Counted from the first letter of the stretch, positions 18,798 through 27,827 are shown. The stretch: DNA of 64,000 bases from Microbacterium flavum (GCF_018717645.1 NZ_JAFLHG010000002.1:62001-126000), one strand, 5' to 3'. The notes: generated by a model from the letters alone, not told the origin. A program made the numbers and translations.

Positions 18798-19739
18798 TCA
18801 GCCGATCAGCGCGACGTCGAATTCGGCGACGACGGCCCGCACCTCGGCGAGGTACCGCTGCGCCTGCTCGGTGAGCGGGATGGCGGCATGACCGATCCAG
18901 CCGATCTCGATGCGCTCATCGACATCGAGGGGGATCGCGACGATCTCCGGGTCGAGCTCACCGCTGATGATGCCCGTCGAGATCGTGTAGCCGTCGAGAC
19001 CGATCATGAGGTTGAAGATGGTCGCGCGGTCGGCGACGCGGATCTCCTGCGCGCTCGACAGGGTGGAGAGGATCTCCTCGGCGAAGTAGAACGAGTTGTT
19101 CGCCCCTTGGTCGAAGGTCAGCCGTGGCAGACCGACGAGGTCGGCGAGCGTCGCCCGCGTGCGGACGGCGAGCGGATTGTGGCGCGAGATGAAGATGTGC
19201 GGGGCGGCGGCGAATAGGGGATGGAACACCAGACCGGAGTCGCGCAGGAGCCGGTCGATGACGTTCCGGTTGAAGTCGTTGCGGTACAGGATGCCGAGCT
19301 CGCTGCGGAGCGTCCGGACATCCTCGATGATGTCCCAGGTGCGCGTCTCGCGGAGCGCGAACTCGTACTCGACGGCTCCGCTCGCCTTGACCATCCGCAC
19401 GAAGGCATCCACCGCGAACGAATAGTGCTGGGTCGACACGCCGAGCAGTCGCCGGGACGGCGGCCGCCCGAGGTAGCGCTGCTCGAGCAGCTCCACCTGC
19501 TCGACGACCTGTCGGGCGTAGCCGAGGAACTCCGCCCCGTCCACGGTCAGGCTGATCCCGCGCGAGGAACGGATCAGGAGCGCTCGCCCGACGCGCGCCT
19601 CGAGGTCCTTCATGGCGGCGGACATGGTCGGTTGGGCGACGTACAGCACATCGGCGGCGGCTGAGATCGACCCCTCCGCCGCCACCTCGATGAAGTAGCG
19701 GAGCTGCTGGAGCGTCAGACCGTTGCTTCCCTGGGCCAT
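18798..19739 (-). CDS. LysR-type transcriptional regulator, divergent from the mesX-mesD operon
   Basis: A 313-residue LysR regulator. The N-terminal winged helix (residues 8-66) has the typical LQQLRYFIEVAAEGSISAAA and LYVAQPTMSAAMKDLE segments. An effector-binding domain of the periplasmic-binding fold follows from about 95. The gene is transcribed away from mesX, with 140 bases between start codons containing a T-N11-A type palindrome. By the usual LysR logic it should control itself and the mesXD operon, probably in response to a sulfur or methionine signal; the ligand is not deducible. Confidence 0.9.
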   Translation of the reverse strand: MAQGSNGLTLQQLRYFIEVAAEGSISAAADVLYVAQPTMSAAMKDLEARVGRALLIRSSRGISLTVDGAEFLGYARQVVEQVELLEQRYLGRPPSRRLLGVSTQHYSFAVDAFVRMVKASGAVEYEFALRETRTWDIIEDVRTLRSELGILYRNDFNRNVIDRLLRDSGLVFHPLFAAAPHIFISRHNPLAVRTRATLADLVGLPRLTFDQGANNSFYFAEEILSTLSSAQEIRVADRATIFNLMIGLDGYTISTGIISGELDPEIVAIPLDVDERIEIGWIGHAAIPLTEQAQRYLAEVRAVVAEFDVALIG

Positions 19740-19753
19740 CCTGGGAGCCTGAC

Positions 19754-19768
19754 ATAGGCAAGGGCTAT
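19754..19768. promoter_or_regulatory. Candidate LysR-type operator
   Basis: ATAG-N7-CTAT is a T-N11-A palindrome 15 bases upstream of the LysR start codon. A second interleaved element, CTAT-N8-ATAG, spans 19765-19780. Both are AT-rich islands in otherwise GC-rich DNA, as expected of an operator and promoter region. No SAM riboswitch-like fold was recognised. Confidence 0.5.
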
Positions 19769-19879
19769 ATCAATGCATAGTTACGGCGAGTTACGCGATA
19801 TCTGCGAATCGCTGCACGATGGACGAGTCTTCACTTACGCAAGGCCGAGCCCGGCCGTTCACCCCAGGAGTGGCCACGC

Positions 19880-20878
19880 ATGACGGATGACTTCGCGTTC
19901 AGCATCACGACGACGCGGTTCGACGAGCGCTACGCGCCGTCCGAGGACTCGCGGATCACGACGAACTTCGCCAACCTCGCGCGCGGTCCGCACCGTCAGG
20001 AGAACCTGCGCGGCGCGCTCACGATGATCGACCGCCGGTTCAACGACCTGGCGCACTGGGACAACCCGACCGGAGACCGGTACGCCCTCGAGCTCGAGAT
20101 CGTCTCCGTGCAGCTCGAGTTCGCCGCGGAGGGCGCCGACCAGCGCTTCCCGCTGATCGAGGTCCTCGACATCCACATCCTCGACGGTCACACCGGGGCG
20201 CGCCACCACGGCATCGTGGGGAACAACTTCTCCTCCTACCTCCGCGATTACGACTTCAGCGTGCTGCTGCCCGCTTCGGCGCACCGGGCCAAGGAGGCCG
20301 GTGAGGCTCCGGCCCTTCCGCGCGACTTCGGCGAGCTCCACGGCAGGCTCTTCCGCCACTTCCTGGACTCGGTGACGTATCGCGAGCGCTTCCCGCAGTC
20401 GCCGGTCATCTGCATCAGCGTGTCGACGAGCAAGACGTACCGCCGGTCGGAGAACCACCACCCGATCCTCGGCGTCGAATACGTCCAGGACGAGCATTCC
20501 CTCACCGACGAGTACTTCGGGAAGATGGGCCTGCAGGTGCGCTACTTCATGCCGCGTGGCAGCGTCGCGCCTCTCGCGTTCTACTTCCGCGGCGACCTCC
20601 TCACCGATTACTCCGACCTGCAGCTCGCGGGCACGATCAGCACGATGGAGGCGTTCCAGAAGATCTACCGACCGGAGATCTACAACGCGAACTCCGCGGC
20701 TCCCGCGCTCTACCGGCCGAGCCTGGAGTCGCAGGACTACTCCCGCACCCGGATCGACTACGACCGCGAGGAGCGCAGCCGGCTCGCGCTCACGCAGGGC
20801 CGGTACACCGAGGAGCACTTCGTCGAACCGCACCGGGATGTCCTGGAGCGCTGGGCCGGGATCGCGGTGCCGGTCTGA
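19880..20878 (+). CDS. mesX: DUF1852 protein, MesX-like partner of MesD
   Basis: A 332-residue protein recognised as DUF1852 from the N terminus (FSITTTRFDERYAPSEDSR), the RGPHRQENLR segment and the mid-region SSYLRDYDFSVLLPAS. In aerobic bacteria DUF1852 (MesX) is required together with MesD and oxygen for methionine synthesis that uses neither 5-methyltetrahydrofolate nor cobalamin. Its chemistry is not established. The start ATG is preceded by CAGGAG 11 bases upstream, and the stop overlaps the mesD start. No membrane segment or signal peptide is present. Confidence 0.88.
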   Translation: MTDDFAFSITTTRFDERYAPSEDSRITTNFANLARGPHRQENLRGALTMIDRRFNDLAHWDNPTGDRYALELEIVSVQLEFAAEGADQRFPLIEVLDIHILDGHTGARHHGIVGNNFSSYLRDYDFSVLLPASAHRAKEAGEAPALPRDFGELHGRLFRHFLDSVTYRERFPQSPVICISVSTSKTYRRSENHHPILGVEYVQDEHSLTDEYFGKMGLQVRYFMPRGSVAPLAFYFRGDLLTDYSDLQLAGTISTMEAFQKIYRPEIYNANSAAPALYRPSLESQDYSRTRIDYDREERSRLALTQGRYTEEHFVEPHRDVLERWAGIAVPV

Positions 20879-21948
20879 TGACGAGACAAGGATCACCGCT
20901 CGTGAACACCCTCCTGCCGACCACGACGGCGGGCAGCCTCCCCAAACCCTCGTGGCTCGCTCAGCCCGAGATCCTGTGGTCTCCGTGGTCGCTGGAAGGG
21001 GACGCGCTCGCCGAGGGCAAGCAGGACGCGCTGCGCGTCGCGGTCCATGAGCAGACCCGGCGCGGCATCGACATCGTCAGCGACGGAGAGCAGACCCGTC
21101 AGCACTTCGTGACGACCTTCATCGAGCACCTCAGCGGCGTCGACTTCGAAAAGCGCGAGACGGTGCGCATCCGCGATCGCTATGACGCGAGCGTGCCCAC
21201 CGTCGTCGGGGAGGTGCGCCGCGAGCGGCCTGTCTTCGTCGACGACGCGGTCTTCCTGCGCGGGATCACGGATCGTCCCCTCAAATGGGCGCTCCCCGGC
21301 CCGATGACGATGGTGGACACGCTCTACGACGCGCACTACAAGAGCCGCGAGAAGCTGGCGTGGGAGTTCGCGCAGATCCTCAACGAGGAGGCGAGAGAGC
21401 TCGAGGCGGCGGGCGTCGACATCATCCAGTTCGACGAGCCTTCCTTCAACGTCTTCTTCGACGAGGTCGCCGACTGGGGCGTCGCCGCACTCGAGCGGGC
21501 GGTCGAGGGCCTGAAGGCAGAGACCGCCGTCCACATCTGCTACGGCTACGGCATCAAGGCGAACACCGACTGGAAGGCGGGGCTCGGGTCGCAGTGGCGG
21601 CAGTACGAGGCATCCTTCCCGCTTCTGCAGCGCTCGTCGATCGACATCATCTCGCTGGAGTGCCAGCACTCGCACGTCCCGATGGATCTGATCGAACTGG
21701 TCCGTGGCAAGAAGGTCATGCTCGGCGCCATCGACGTGGCCGACGAGAGGGTCGAGACCCCCGAGGAGGTCGCAGACACTCTGCGCCGTGCGCTGGCATT
21801 CGTCGACGCGGACAACCTCATCCCGAGCACCAACTGCGGCATGGCGCCGTTCCCGCGCCGGGTCGCGGAGCAGAAGCTGAGCGCGCTGACCGCCGGCGCG
21901 CGCATCGTCCGCGACGAGCTCGCGCGGCCCGTACGGAGCGTCGCATGA
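20878..21948 (+). CDS. mesD: MesD-type core methionine synthase (folate- and B12-independent)
   Basis: A 356-residue MetE-like TIM barrel without the N-terminal folate-binding half of full MetE. It starts around TLLPTTTAGSLPKPSWL, the usual methionine-synthase entry motif. Likely zinc ligands are the His and Cys in VHICYGYG, a Glu in the following region, and the Cys in STNCGMAPF; HICYGYG and NCGMAPF are the family hallmarks. Adjacency to mesX identifies the MesD subfamily. The ATG at 20878 overlaps the mesX stop; a GTG at 20902 with AAGGAT upstream is an alternative that removes eight residues. The gene also overlaps the flavin reductase start. Confidence 0.88.
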   Translation: MTRQGSPLVNTLLPTTTAGSLPKPSWLAQPEILWSPWSLEGDALAEGKQDALRVAVHEQTRRGIDIVSDGEQTRQHFVTTFIEHLSGVDFEKRETVRIRDRYDASVPTVVGEVRRERPVFVDDAVFLRGITDRPLKWALPGPMTMVDTLYDAHYKSREKLAWEFAQILNEEARELEAAGVDIIQFDEPSFNVFFDEVADWGVAALERAVEGLKAETAVHICYGYGIKANTDWKAGLGSQWRQYEASFPLLQRSSIDIISLECQHSHVPMDLIELVRGKKVMLGAIDVADERVETPEEVADTLRRALAFVDADNLIPSTNCGMAPFPRRVAEQKLSALTAGARIVRDELARPVRSVA

Positions 21949-22523
21949 GCGTGTCGGCCGCGTCGGACGCGGGCAGGGAGACCCCGGAGGAGAAGCACAG
22001 CTTCTCGTCGTCGCTCTCGCGCGACGCCTTCACGTCGCTCTTCCGGGGGCATCCCGCGGGCGTCGCCGTCATCACCGCCGACGCAGGTGACGGTCCGGTC
22101 GCCCTGACCGCCACGTCGGTGGTCTCCGTGAGCGCCGAGCCGCCGCTGCTGATCTTCTCGATCTCGGCGCTGTCGTCGTCGGCGGATGTGCTCGCTCGCG
22201 CCGCCACCGTCGTGGTTCACCTTCTGGACGCCCACGACGTCGAACTCGCGAAGCTCGGCGCGGCCCGCGGGGTCGACCGCTTCGCCCAGGAGCACCCCTG
22301 GTCCCGCCTGGAGACGGGCGAGCCGCTCTTCGCCGGCGTGCGCGCATGGGTGCGCTGTGCGGTCGTGGGCCGCATGGACGCCGGGGGCTCGACCGTCATC
22401 GCGGCGCACGCCCTGGAGTCCGGCTTCGGTCGGGACGTCGCACCCGGCGCGGCCGGCGATGCCCTCGTGTACCACAACCGTGCGTGGCACCGCCTCAGCG
22501 ACCAGTCGCGCATCGACGACTGA
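21945..22523 (+). CDS. Flavin reductase family protein
   Basis: A 192-residue flavin reductase-like (RutF/HpaC type) protein: FRGHPAGVAVITAD, ALTATSVVSVSAEPPLLIFSI and the long C-terminal beta strands are typical. Such proteins reduce FMN or FAD with NAD(P)H for a separate monooxygenase. It overlaps mesD by four bases, making a three-gene operon mesX-mesD-reductase. Since MesX/MesD activity is known to need oxygen, a reduced-flavin supply here suggests that MesX, or an unknown partner, may be flavin dependent; that is inference. Residues 1-22 are a charged extension. Confidence 0.88.
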   Translation: MSVSAASDAGRETPEEKHSFSSSLSRDAFTSLFRGHPAGVAVITADAGDGPVALTATSVVSVSAEPPLLIFSISALSSSADVLARAATVVVHLLDAHDVELAKLGAARGVDRFAQEHPWSRLETGEPLFAGVRAWVRCAVVGRMDAGGSTVIAAHALESGFGRDVAPGAAGDALVYHNRAWHRLSDQSRIDD

Positions 22524-22530
22524 TCCGCCG

Positions 22531-23868
22531 TCAGCGGGGGACCCGCTCGGCCGCCGCCGGACCCTCCGCGGGGCGTGACTGGGAGAGCTCGGCGACCCAC
22601 CACGCGATGAGGGCGGTCCCGGTGACGAGCACGATCTCGCCCACGGTCAGTGGTCGCAGCGCGACGAGCCAGATGAGGGCGAGAACGACGATCACGGCGC
22701 GCACCGCGACGCGTCGCTCGAAGAGCGCACGACCGAAGCCGCCCGTGTCCACGCCCCGCGCGGCGAGCCACGAGCGCGCGCCGCTGTTGACCGCATCGAC
22801 GCCGTCGCGGAGGGCCGTCGCGCTCCGTGACCGACCACGGGACCACGCGAGGGCAGCGAGGACGACGCCGATCACGGCGACGATGGTCGCCGTGTGCGCC
22901 ATCCCGTCCGACAGTTGTGCGTAAATTACCCCGATCGCCACCGGCTCCAGGCCCGACTGCGCCGCGAACACCGCCGTGACGCTCGCGCCCACCGCGATGC
23001 CGATCGCGAGGGACCCGCCGCCGACGAGCAGCCCCACTCCGGTGCCGACCAGGGCGGTCGCGCGGCGGCGCGCGACGAGGACGCCGGCGGCGAACAGAGC
23101 GAGGGACACGAGGGGCAGCCAGTACCCGACCGCGGCGGCGACCGCATAGCCGGTGCGGACGAGGACGAGGTTCTCCCCGGAGCCGAGGATCACGACTCTG
23201 TCGATGCGAGGGATGAGGCCGGCGACCCCCACGCCCTGGTCGGTGAGGTTCTGCCGGACGCGCTCGACGATCGCTCCGAGCTGGATGCCCACGCCGTCGC
23301 CCGTGCGGACGACGAGTCCGCCGCCGTCGGAGGTGGCTGCGGTCGTGAGCGCACGGTGGCCGGCGCGTGTGGCTGTCGACCACACGCCGGCGAAGGCGTC
23401 GGAGGCGACCACGCGTGTCACCGCGCGATCGACGAGGCTTTCGAGCCCGTCCGCCGCGGGTTGCTTGAGCAGGGTGAGCGCCGAGACCGCCGCAGGGGGA
23501 AGGCCGAGGGATGCGACACCGTCGATGGCGTCAGAGGTGATCTGGCCGAAGTCGGTCTGTGCGCGGATGGCATCCATCGTCTCGTCGACGACCATGGACT
23601 GCACCGCAGGGTCGGAGGCCAGCGGCGCGAGCGTCGCGACGAAGCTGTCCTCGTCGACCAGCTGGACGCGTGCCCATGCCGACACGATCGACAGGGGGAC
23701 GAGGATCGCGGCGACGATGATGCAGACCGCCGACGCCCAGGCCCGCCAGCGCCCGCGCGTCATCGGGGCGGGCGCGGGCGTCGCGCCGCGGAGGACTTCG
23801 TTCTCCGCCTCAAGGGTGCCGATCCGCGCGGTCAGGTCTTCGATCGTGGGGGACGCGCCGTCGCTCAT
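22531..23868 (-). CDS. Unrecognised multi-pass membrane protein
   Basis: A 445-residue protein. It has a short N-terminal heptad-like segment (DLTARIGTLEAENEVLRG), one membrane helix near residues 50-70, a soluble Ala/Val/Asp-rich region to about 240, then several hydrophobic helices in the C-terminal half. The ATG at 23868 gives the N terminus MSDGASP; longer forms extend into non-conserved sequence. I cannot name the family. It is convergent with the flavin reductase gene (7 bases between stops) and lies downstream of lexA on the same strand with an 81-base gap. Confidence 0.75.
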   Translation of the reverse strand: MSDGASPTIEDLTARIGTLEAENEVLRGATPAPAPMTRGRWRAWASAVCIIVAAILVPLSIVSAWARVQLVDEDSFVATLAPLASDPAVQSMVVDETMDAIRAQTDFGQITSDAIDGVASLGLPPAAVSALTLLKQPAADGLESLVDRAVTRVVASDAFAGVWSTATRAGHRALTTAATSDGGGLVVRTGDGVGIQLGAIVERVRQNLTDQGVGVAGLIPRIDRVVILGSGENLVLVRTGYAVAAAVGYWLPLVSLALFAAGVLVARRRATALVGTGVGLLVGGGSLAIGIAVGASVTAVFAAQSGLEPVAIGVIYAQLSDGMAHTATIVAVIGVVLAALAWSRGRSRSATALRDGVDAVNSGARSWLAARGVDTGGFGRALFERRVAVRAVIVVLALIWLVALRPLTVGEIVLVTGTALIAWWVAELSQSRPAEGPAAAERVPR

Positions 23869-23949
23869 GGCGCCATTGTGGCGGAGAAAGCCGTCGCACC
23901 CCCAGTGCATCTGCCCCCGCGCGGGGTCGGATCACCCGACCGGGGTGGC

Positions 23950-24612
23950 TCAGACCGCGCGGAGGACGGCGACGACCTTGCCGAGCACGGTCGCATCGTC
24001 GCCGAGGATCGGCTCGAAGGCGCTGTTGCGGGGGAGGAGCCAGGTGTGCCCGTCGCGCTGCCGGAACGTCTTCACGGTCGCCTCGTCGTCGAGCATCGCC
24101 GCGACGATGTCGCCGTTGTCGGCGCTCTGCTGCGACCTCACGACGACCCAGTCGCCGTCGCAGATGGCGGCATCGATCATCGACTCGCCGCTCACCTTGA
24201 GCATGAACAGGTCGCCCTTGCCCACGAGCTGGCGGGGAAGCGGGAAGATCTCCTCGACGTGCTGGTCGGCCGTGATCGGGATGCCGGCGGCGATCCGTCC
24301 GACCAGGGGCACGAGCGCGGCATCGCCGACCGCCGGTGCCTCATCGGCCGGGTTCTCCGTCGATGCCCCTGGGAGGTCGATCAGCACCTCCATCGCGCGC
24401 GTCTTGCCCGCGTCGCGGCGAAGGTAGCCGCTGAGTTCGAGCTGGTTCAGCTGGTGGGTGACGCTGGAGAGCGACTTGAGCCCGACCGCGTCGCCGATCT
24501 CCCGCATGCTCGGCGGGTAGCCGTACCGGGCGATCGAGCGCTGGATGACCTCGAGGATCGCGAGCTGCTTCTCGCTCAGGCTCTTGCGTCGCCGGGTCTG
24601 CGGCCTGTCCAT
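23950..24612 (-). CDS. lexA: LexA repressor
   Basis: SOS repressor with RecA-stimulated self-cleavage. The winged HTH covers residues 12-75 ([22 protein letters not shown]). The cleavage site is A109-G110 in GRIAAGIP, and the catalytic dyad is S144 (SGESMIDA) and K181 (ATVKTF). At 220 residues it is normal. The ATG at 24612 has AAGGAG at good spacing on the minus strand; longer starts would run through the shared promoter. It is divergent from a LysM gene, the arrangement also seen in Mycobacterium (chiZ) and Corynebacterium (divS). A weak SOS-like sequence lies at 24683-24698. Confidence 0.96.
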   Translation of the reverse strand: MDRPQTRRRKSLSEKQLAILEVIQRSIARYGYPPSMREIGDAVGLKSLSSVTHQLNQLELSGYLRRDAGKTRAMEVLIDLPGASTENPADEAPAVGDAALVPLVGRIAAGIPITADQHVEEIFPLPRQLVGKGDLFMLKVSGESMIDAAICDGDWVVVRSQQSADNGDIVAAMLDDEATVKTFRQRDGHTWLLPRNSAFEPILGDDATVLGKVVAVLRAV

Positions 24613-24764
24613 GTCGCTCTCCTTCAGTCCCATCGCCCGCTCCCGTCTTCGAATGTCGGAGGTCGGTGATGGGCTGTTCCTGTCGAAACCGTATCCGGTC
24701 CGGGGCGGCGCGAGCGGCAACCGTCCGCGTGTCGCGTTCGATCCGTCTCCGATCACCACCGTTG

Positions 24765-24797
24765 TTGACACCTGTACTTTATCGAAGATAGATTCGG
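24765..24797 (+). promoter_or_regulatory. SOS-controlled promoter of the LysM gene
   Basis: The -35 TTGACA (24765-24770) is followed after 17 bases by ATAGAT as -10. The LexA-type palindrome TCGAAG-ATAG-ATTCGG (24782-24797) covers the -10, so bound LexA would block transcription. Five of six positions match the consensus in the left half and four in the right. Confidence 0.7.
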
Positions 24798-24804
24798 AAG
24801 AGAA

Positions 24805-24844
24805 CTTCGCATCCGGTTCTCCCGGCCGAGAGCCGGATGCGAAG
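24805..24844 (+). other. Long stem-loop in the 5' UTR of the SOS-induced LysM gene
   Basis: Arms of 17 bases (24805-24821 and 24828-24844) pair at 16 of 17 positions around the loop CCGGCC. The hairpin lies just after the expected transcription start and about 15 bases before the AGAGGAG Shine-Dalgarno sequence. No T-run follows, so it is not a classical terminator. Confidence 0.7.
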
Positions 24845-24871
24845 ATCGCGACTTCCACAGAGGAGAACACC

Positions 24872-25240
24872 ATGAGCACTCTGGACATCACCGCCCCCGC
24901 TTTCGCTCCGCGCGTCCCCGCGACGCGCCTGCGGCTCACGGCACGCGGTCGGCGGGTGCTGGCGGCCCTCGCCGCGCTCCCGGCGGTCCTCGCGCTCGCG
25001 TTCGCGATCGTCTCCGGCGGCGGTGCACTCGCCTCGGGCGAGGGCGGAGCGCCCGCAGGTGCCTTCACCCAGGTCACCGTCCTTCCGGGTGACACGCTGT
25101 GGTCGATCGCACAGGATGCCGCCCCCTCGGCTGATCCCCGCGACGTCGTCGACGAGATCATCCGCCTCAATGCCCTCTCCTCGGGAGCCCTCGTCGCCGG
25201 TCAGACGATTTCGCTGCCCGTCGACATCGCGTCTCGGTGA
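24872..25240 (+). CDS. LysM-domain membrane protein, likely SOS cell-division inhibitor (ChiZ/DivS/YneA-like role)
   Basis: A 122-residue protein with a basic cytoplasmic N terminus, one membrane helix (about residues 30-50) and an extracytoplasmic LysM domain (about 66-118: [13 protein letters not shown], then [18 protein letters not shown]). The topology and the divergent position next to lexA match the small SOS-induced division inhibitors ChiZ of Mycobacterium and YneA of Bacillus; sequence identity to these cannot be judged here. The ATG at 24872 follows AGAGGAG. Regulation is through the SOS promoter and a long UTR hairpin. The role is inferred from topology and context. Confidence 0.82.
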   Translation: MSTLDITAPAFAPRVPATRLRLTARGRRVLAALAALPAVLALAFAIVSGGGALASGEGGAPAGAFTQVTVLPGDTLWSIAQDAAPSADPRDVVDEIIRLNALSSGALVAGQTISLPVDIASR

Positions 25241-25295
25241 GACGGCGCCGCGCTCTGATCGGAAGCTCTCGTCGGAGGCGGCGGGCCGCCCGCTC

Positions 25296-25301
25296 TACGA
25301 T
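25296..25301 (+). promoter_or_regulatory. -10 element for leaderless hisC
   Basis: TACGAT ends six bases before the GTG at 25308. Confidence 0.4.
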
Positions 25302-25307
25302 GGTCGT

Positions 25308-26411
25308 GTGAGTGCGAGTCTCGACGATCTGCCCCTCAGACCCGACCTGCGCGGGCTGACGCCCTATGGAGCGCCGCAAGCGCCCCTTCCCGTCGCCCTG
25401 AATGTGAACGAGAACACGCATCCGGTCCCGGAAGAAGTGGCCGACGACATCCTCGATTCGCTCGCGCACGCCCTGCGTGAGGTGAATCGCTACCCGGACC
25501 GTGAGTTCACGGCGCTGCGGGAAGGCTTCGCCGACTACCTCGGCCACGGCCTCGCGCCCGATCAGATCTGGGCGGCCAACGGGTCCAACGAGGTGCTCCA
25601 GCACATCCTGCAGGCCTTCGCCGGTCCCGAGCGGACCGCGTTCGGGTTCGCCCCCACCTATTCGATGTACCCGCTCCTCACGCGCGCCACCGGAGCCACC
25701 TACGTCGCGGGGACGCGCGGCGTCGACTACACGATCTCCGCCGGCGACGCCGCGGCACAGATCGAGGAGGCCGCGCCCGACGTCACCTTCCTGTGCTCCC
25801 CGAACAACCCGACCGGAACCCCGCTCGGCCTCGACGTCGTCGAAGCCGTCTACGACGCCACCGACGGGATCGTGATCGTCGATGAGGCCTACCAGGAGTT
25901 CGCGCCGCGCGACGCGCGATCGGCCCTGACCCTTCTCCCAGGTCGTGAGCGCCTCGTCGTCTCTCGGACGATGAGCAAGGCCTTCGCCTTCGCCGGCGCC
26001 CGCGTCGGATACCTCGCCGCCGACCCCGCACTCATCGATGCGCTTCGTCTCGTCCGGCTGCCTTACCACCTGAGCGCGCTGACGCAGGCTGCCGCGGTCG
26101 CCGCGCTCCGACACGCGCCGGCCATGCTCGCGATGGTCGACGACATCGTGGGTCAGCGCGACCGCATCTCGGCCACCCTCGACGCCCTCGGCTACGAGCC
26201 GTTCGAGAGCTGGACGAACTTCGTCCTCTTCGCGGGCGTCGACGACCCGGCCGCCACGTGGCAGGGGCTGTACGACCGCGGCGTGCTCGTGCGCGACGTG
26301 GGGCTGCCCCGGAGCCTCCGCGTCACCGCGGGGACGGAAGAGGAGTCGACGGCGTTCCTCGATGCCCTCGCCTCCCTGGGCGACGGCGGGGCCCACCCGG
26401 GCCGCTCCTGA
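25308..26411 (+). CDS. hisC: Histidinol-phosphate aminotransferase
   Basis: PLP-dependent class I/II aminotransferase converting imidazole acetol phosphate to histidinol phosphate. The PLP lysine is K224 in the motif SRTMSKAFAFAGARVGY. The N-terminal PYGAPQAP, LNVNENTHP and NRYPDREF-x-ALR segments are HisC signatures; ANGSNEVLQ and SPNNPTG complete the fold. At 367 residues it is normal. The GTG at 25308 is at leaderless distance from TACGAT. It begins a partial his cluster with hisB, hisH and priA; hisD, hisF, hisG and hisI are not in the window. About 40 bases separate it from hisB. Confidence 0.95.
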   Translation: MSASLDDLPLRPDLRGLTPYGAPQAPLPVALNVNENTHPVPEEVADDILDSLAHALREVNRYPDREFTALREGFADYLGHGLAPDQIWAANGSNEVLQHILQAFAGPERTAFGFAPTYSMYPLLTRATGATYVAGTRGVDYTISAGDAAAQIEEAAPDVTFLCSPNNPTGTPLGLDVVEAVYDATDGIVIVDEAYQEFAPRDARSALTLLPGRERLVVSRTMSKAFAFAGARVGYLAADPALIDALRLVRLPYHLSALTQAAAVAALRHAPAMLAMVDDIVGQRDRISATLDALGYEPFESWTNFVLFAGVDDPAATWQGLYDRGVLVRDVGLPRSLRVTAGTEEESTAFLDALASLGDGGAHPGRS

Positions 26412-26437
26412 GGCGGATGGCGCGTCGCGCGCCTCGC

Positions 26438-26443
26438 TAGAAT
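26438..26443 (+). promoter_or_regulatory. -10 element for leaderless hisB
   Basis: TAGAAT ends seven bases before the hisB ATG at 26451. Confidence 0.45.
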
Positions 26444-26450
26444 CGGCACC

Positions 26451-27077
26451 ATGGCCACCTCGCCCCTGACCTCCGCCGCGCACCGTACGGCCTCGATCCG
26501 CCGCGTCACGAGCGAGTCGACGGTCGAGCTCGACCTCGATCTCGACGGCACCGGCGTGAGCCACATCGACACGACCGTTCCGTTCTTCGACCACATGCTG
26601 ACGGCCTTCGCGAAGCACTCGCTGACCGATCTCACCGTGCGCGCCTCGGGCGACACCCACATCGATGCGCACCACACCGTCGAGGACGTCGCGATCGTGC
26701 TCGGGCAGGCGATCCGGCAGGCGCTCGGCGACAAAGCGGGGATCTCCCGGTACGGCGACGCGCTCGTCCCCCTCGACGAGGCGCTCGCCCAGGCGGTCGT
26801 CGACATCAGCGGTCGTCCTTACCTCGTGCACACGGGTGAGCCCGCCGGCTACGAGTACCACCTCATCGGCGGGCACTTCACGGGGTCGCTGGTCCGCCAC
26901 ACCTTCGAGGCGATCGCCATGGGCGGCGGTCTCACCGTCCACATCCGGGTGCTCGACGGGCGCGATCCGCACCACATCGCCGAGGCGGAGTACAAGGCAT
27001 TCGCCCGCGCGTTCCGCCAGGCGAAGGCGCTCGATCCGCTGGTCCAGGGAATCCCCAGCACGAAGGGCGCCCTGTGA
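26451..27077 (+). CDS. hisB: Imidazoleglycerol-phosphate dehydratase
   Basis: Manganese enzyme of histidine biosynthesis. The 208 residues contain the two metal-binding repeats: [13 protein letters not shown] and [13 protein letters not shown] in the first half, and GEYEY-type plus [18 protein letters not shown] and [16 protein letters not shown] in the second. It is monofunctional, lacking the phosphatase domain of enterobacterial HisB. The start ATG lies seven bases after TAGAAT. The stop overlaps the hisH start by four bases. Confidence 0.96.
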   Translation: MATSPLTSAAHRTASIRRVTSESTVELDLDLDGTGVSHIDTTVPFFDHMLTAFAKHSLTDLTVRASGDTHIDAHHTVEDVAIVLGQAIRQALGDKAGISRYGDALVPLDEALAQAVVDISGRPYLVHTGEPAGYEYHLIGGHFTGSLVRHTFEAIAMGGGLTVHIRVLDGRDPHHIAEAEYKAFARAFRQAKALDPLVQGIPSTKGAL

Positions 27078-27745
27078 CGGCGGACGGATCGGCGGCTGCG
27101 GCCCCCCGTCCCCTCGTCGCGGTCCTGGATTACGGGTCGGGCAACGTCCACTCCGCCGTCAAGGCCCTCGTCGCCGCCGGCGCGGACGCGCGGCTGACCG
27201 CGGACCGCGGGCTCGTCGCCGATGCCGACGGGCTCGTCGTCCCCGGCGTCGGCGCCTTCAGCGCCGTGATGTCGGCCCTGCGCGGCATCCGAGGCGAAGA
27301 GCTCATCGGACGTCGCCTGTCCGGTGGGCGCCCCGTCCTCGGGATCTGCGTCGGGATGCAGGTCCTGTTCGAGCACGGCGTCGAGCGCGGCATGGAGACG
27401 GAGGGGCTCGGCGAATGGCCGGGCGCCGTCACCGAGCTCGATGCGCCCGTCCTCCCGCACATGGGCTGGAACACCGTCCGTGCGGGGGAGGGGTCGGTCC
27501 TCTTCGACGGCCTGACGGACGAGCGCTTCTACTTCGTGCACTCGTACGGTGCCCAGCATTGGCCGCTCGAGCCCATGAAGCCCTTCCGGGCCCCGGTGGT
27601 GACCTGGTGCGACTACGGTCAGCCGTTTCTCGCCGCGGTCGAGAACGGACCGCTCAGCGCGACGCAGTTCCACCCGGAGAAGAGCGGGGCCGCCGGCATC
27701 CGCCTCCTGGCCAACTGGATCTCCGCGCTCCCGCGCACGGCCTGA
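27074..27745 (+). CDS. hisH: Imidazole glycerol phosphate synthase, glutamine amidotransferase subunit
   Basis: Class I glutaminase that feeds ammonia to HisF. The nucleophile is C92 in LGICVGMQ, and the His/Glu pair is in QFHPEKSG near residue 198. The N-terminal [11 protein letters not shown] is diagnostic of HisH. The 223 residues are standard. The GTG start overlaps the hisB stop. The partner gene hisF is not visible in the window. Confidence 0.95.
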   Translation: MTADGSAAAAPRPLVAVLDYGSGNVHSAVKALVAAGADARLTADRGLVADADGLVVPGVGAFSAVMSALRGIRGEELIGRRLSGGRPVLGICVGMQVLFEHGVERGMETEGLGEWPGAVTELDAPVLPHMGWNTVRAGEGSVLFDGLTDERFYFVHSYGAQHWPLEPMKPFRAPVVTWCDYGQPFLAAVENGPLSATQFHPEKSGAAGIRLLANWISALPRTA

Positions 27746-27827
27746 TGGCGCGCGCCCGGTAGTCTCTCTGTTTGTGTCGCGCCTCGACCGGTGAGGACGC
27801 GAACGTCCACCGACCCACTCTGGAGCC

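Noticed and set aside
16670-18874. Very long plus-strand ORF (734 codons) over the S9 peptidase region
   Set aside because: It is the antisense shadow of a clear S9 peptidase with a full catalytic triad; its product has no recognisable domain and is Arg/Gly rich, as expected of high-GC shadows.
19740-19879. SAM or cobalamin riboswitch before the methionine operon
   Set aside because: The gap is short and holds a LysR-type palindrome; no riboswitch core motifs were found.
27774-27794. Six-codon leaderless ORF (MSRLDR) upstream of priA
   Set aside because: It follows a possible -10 at the right distance, but has no His or other meaningful codon enrichment and no clear attenuator; most likely chance.
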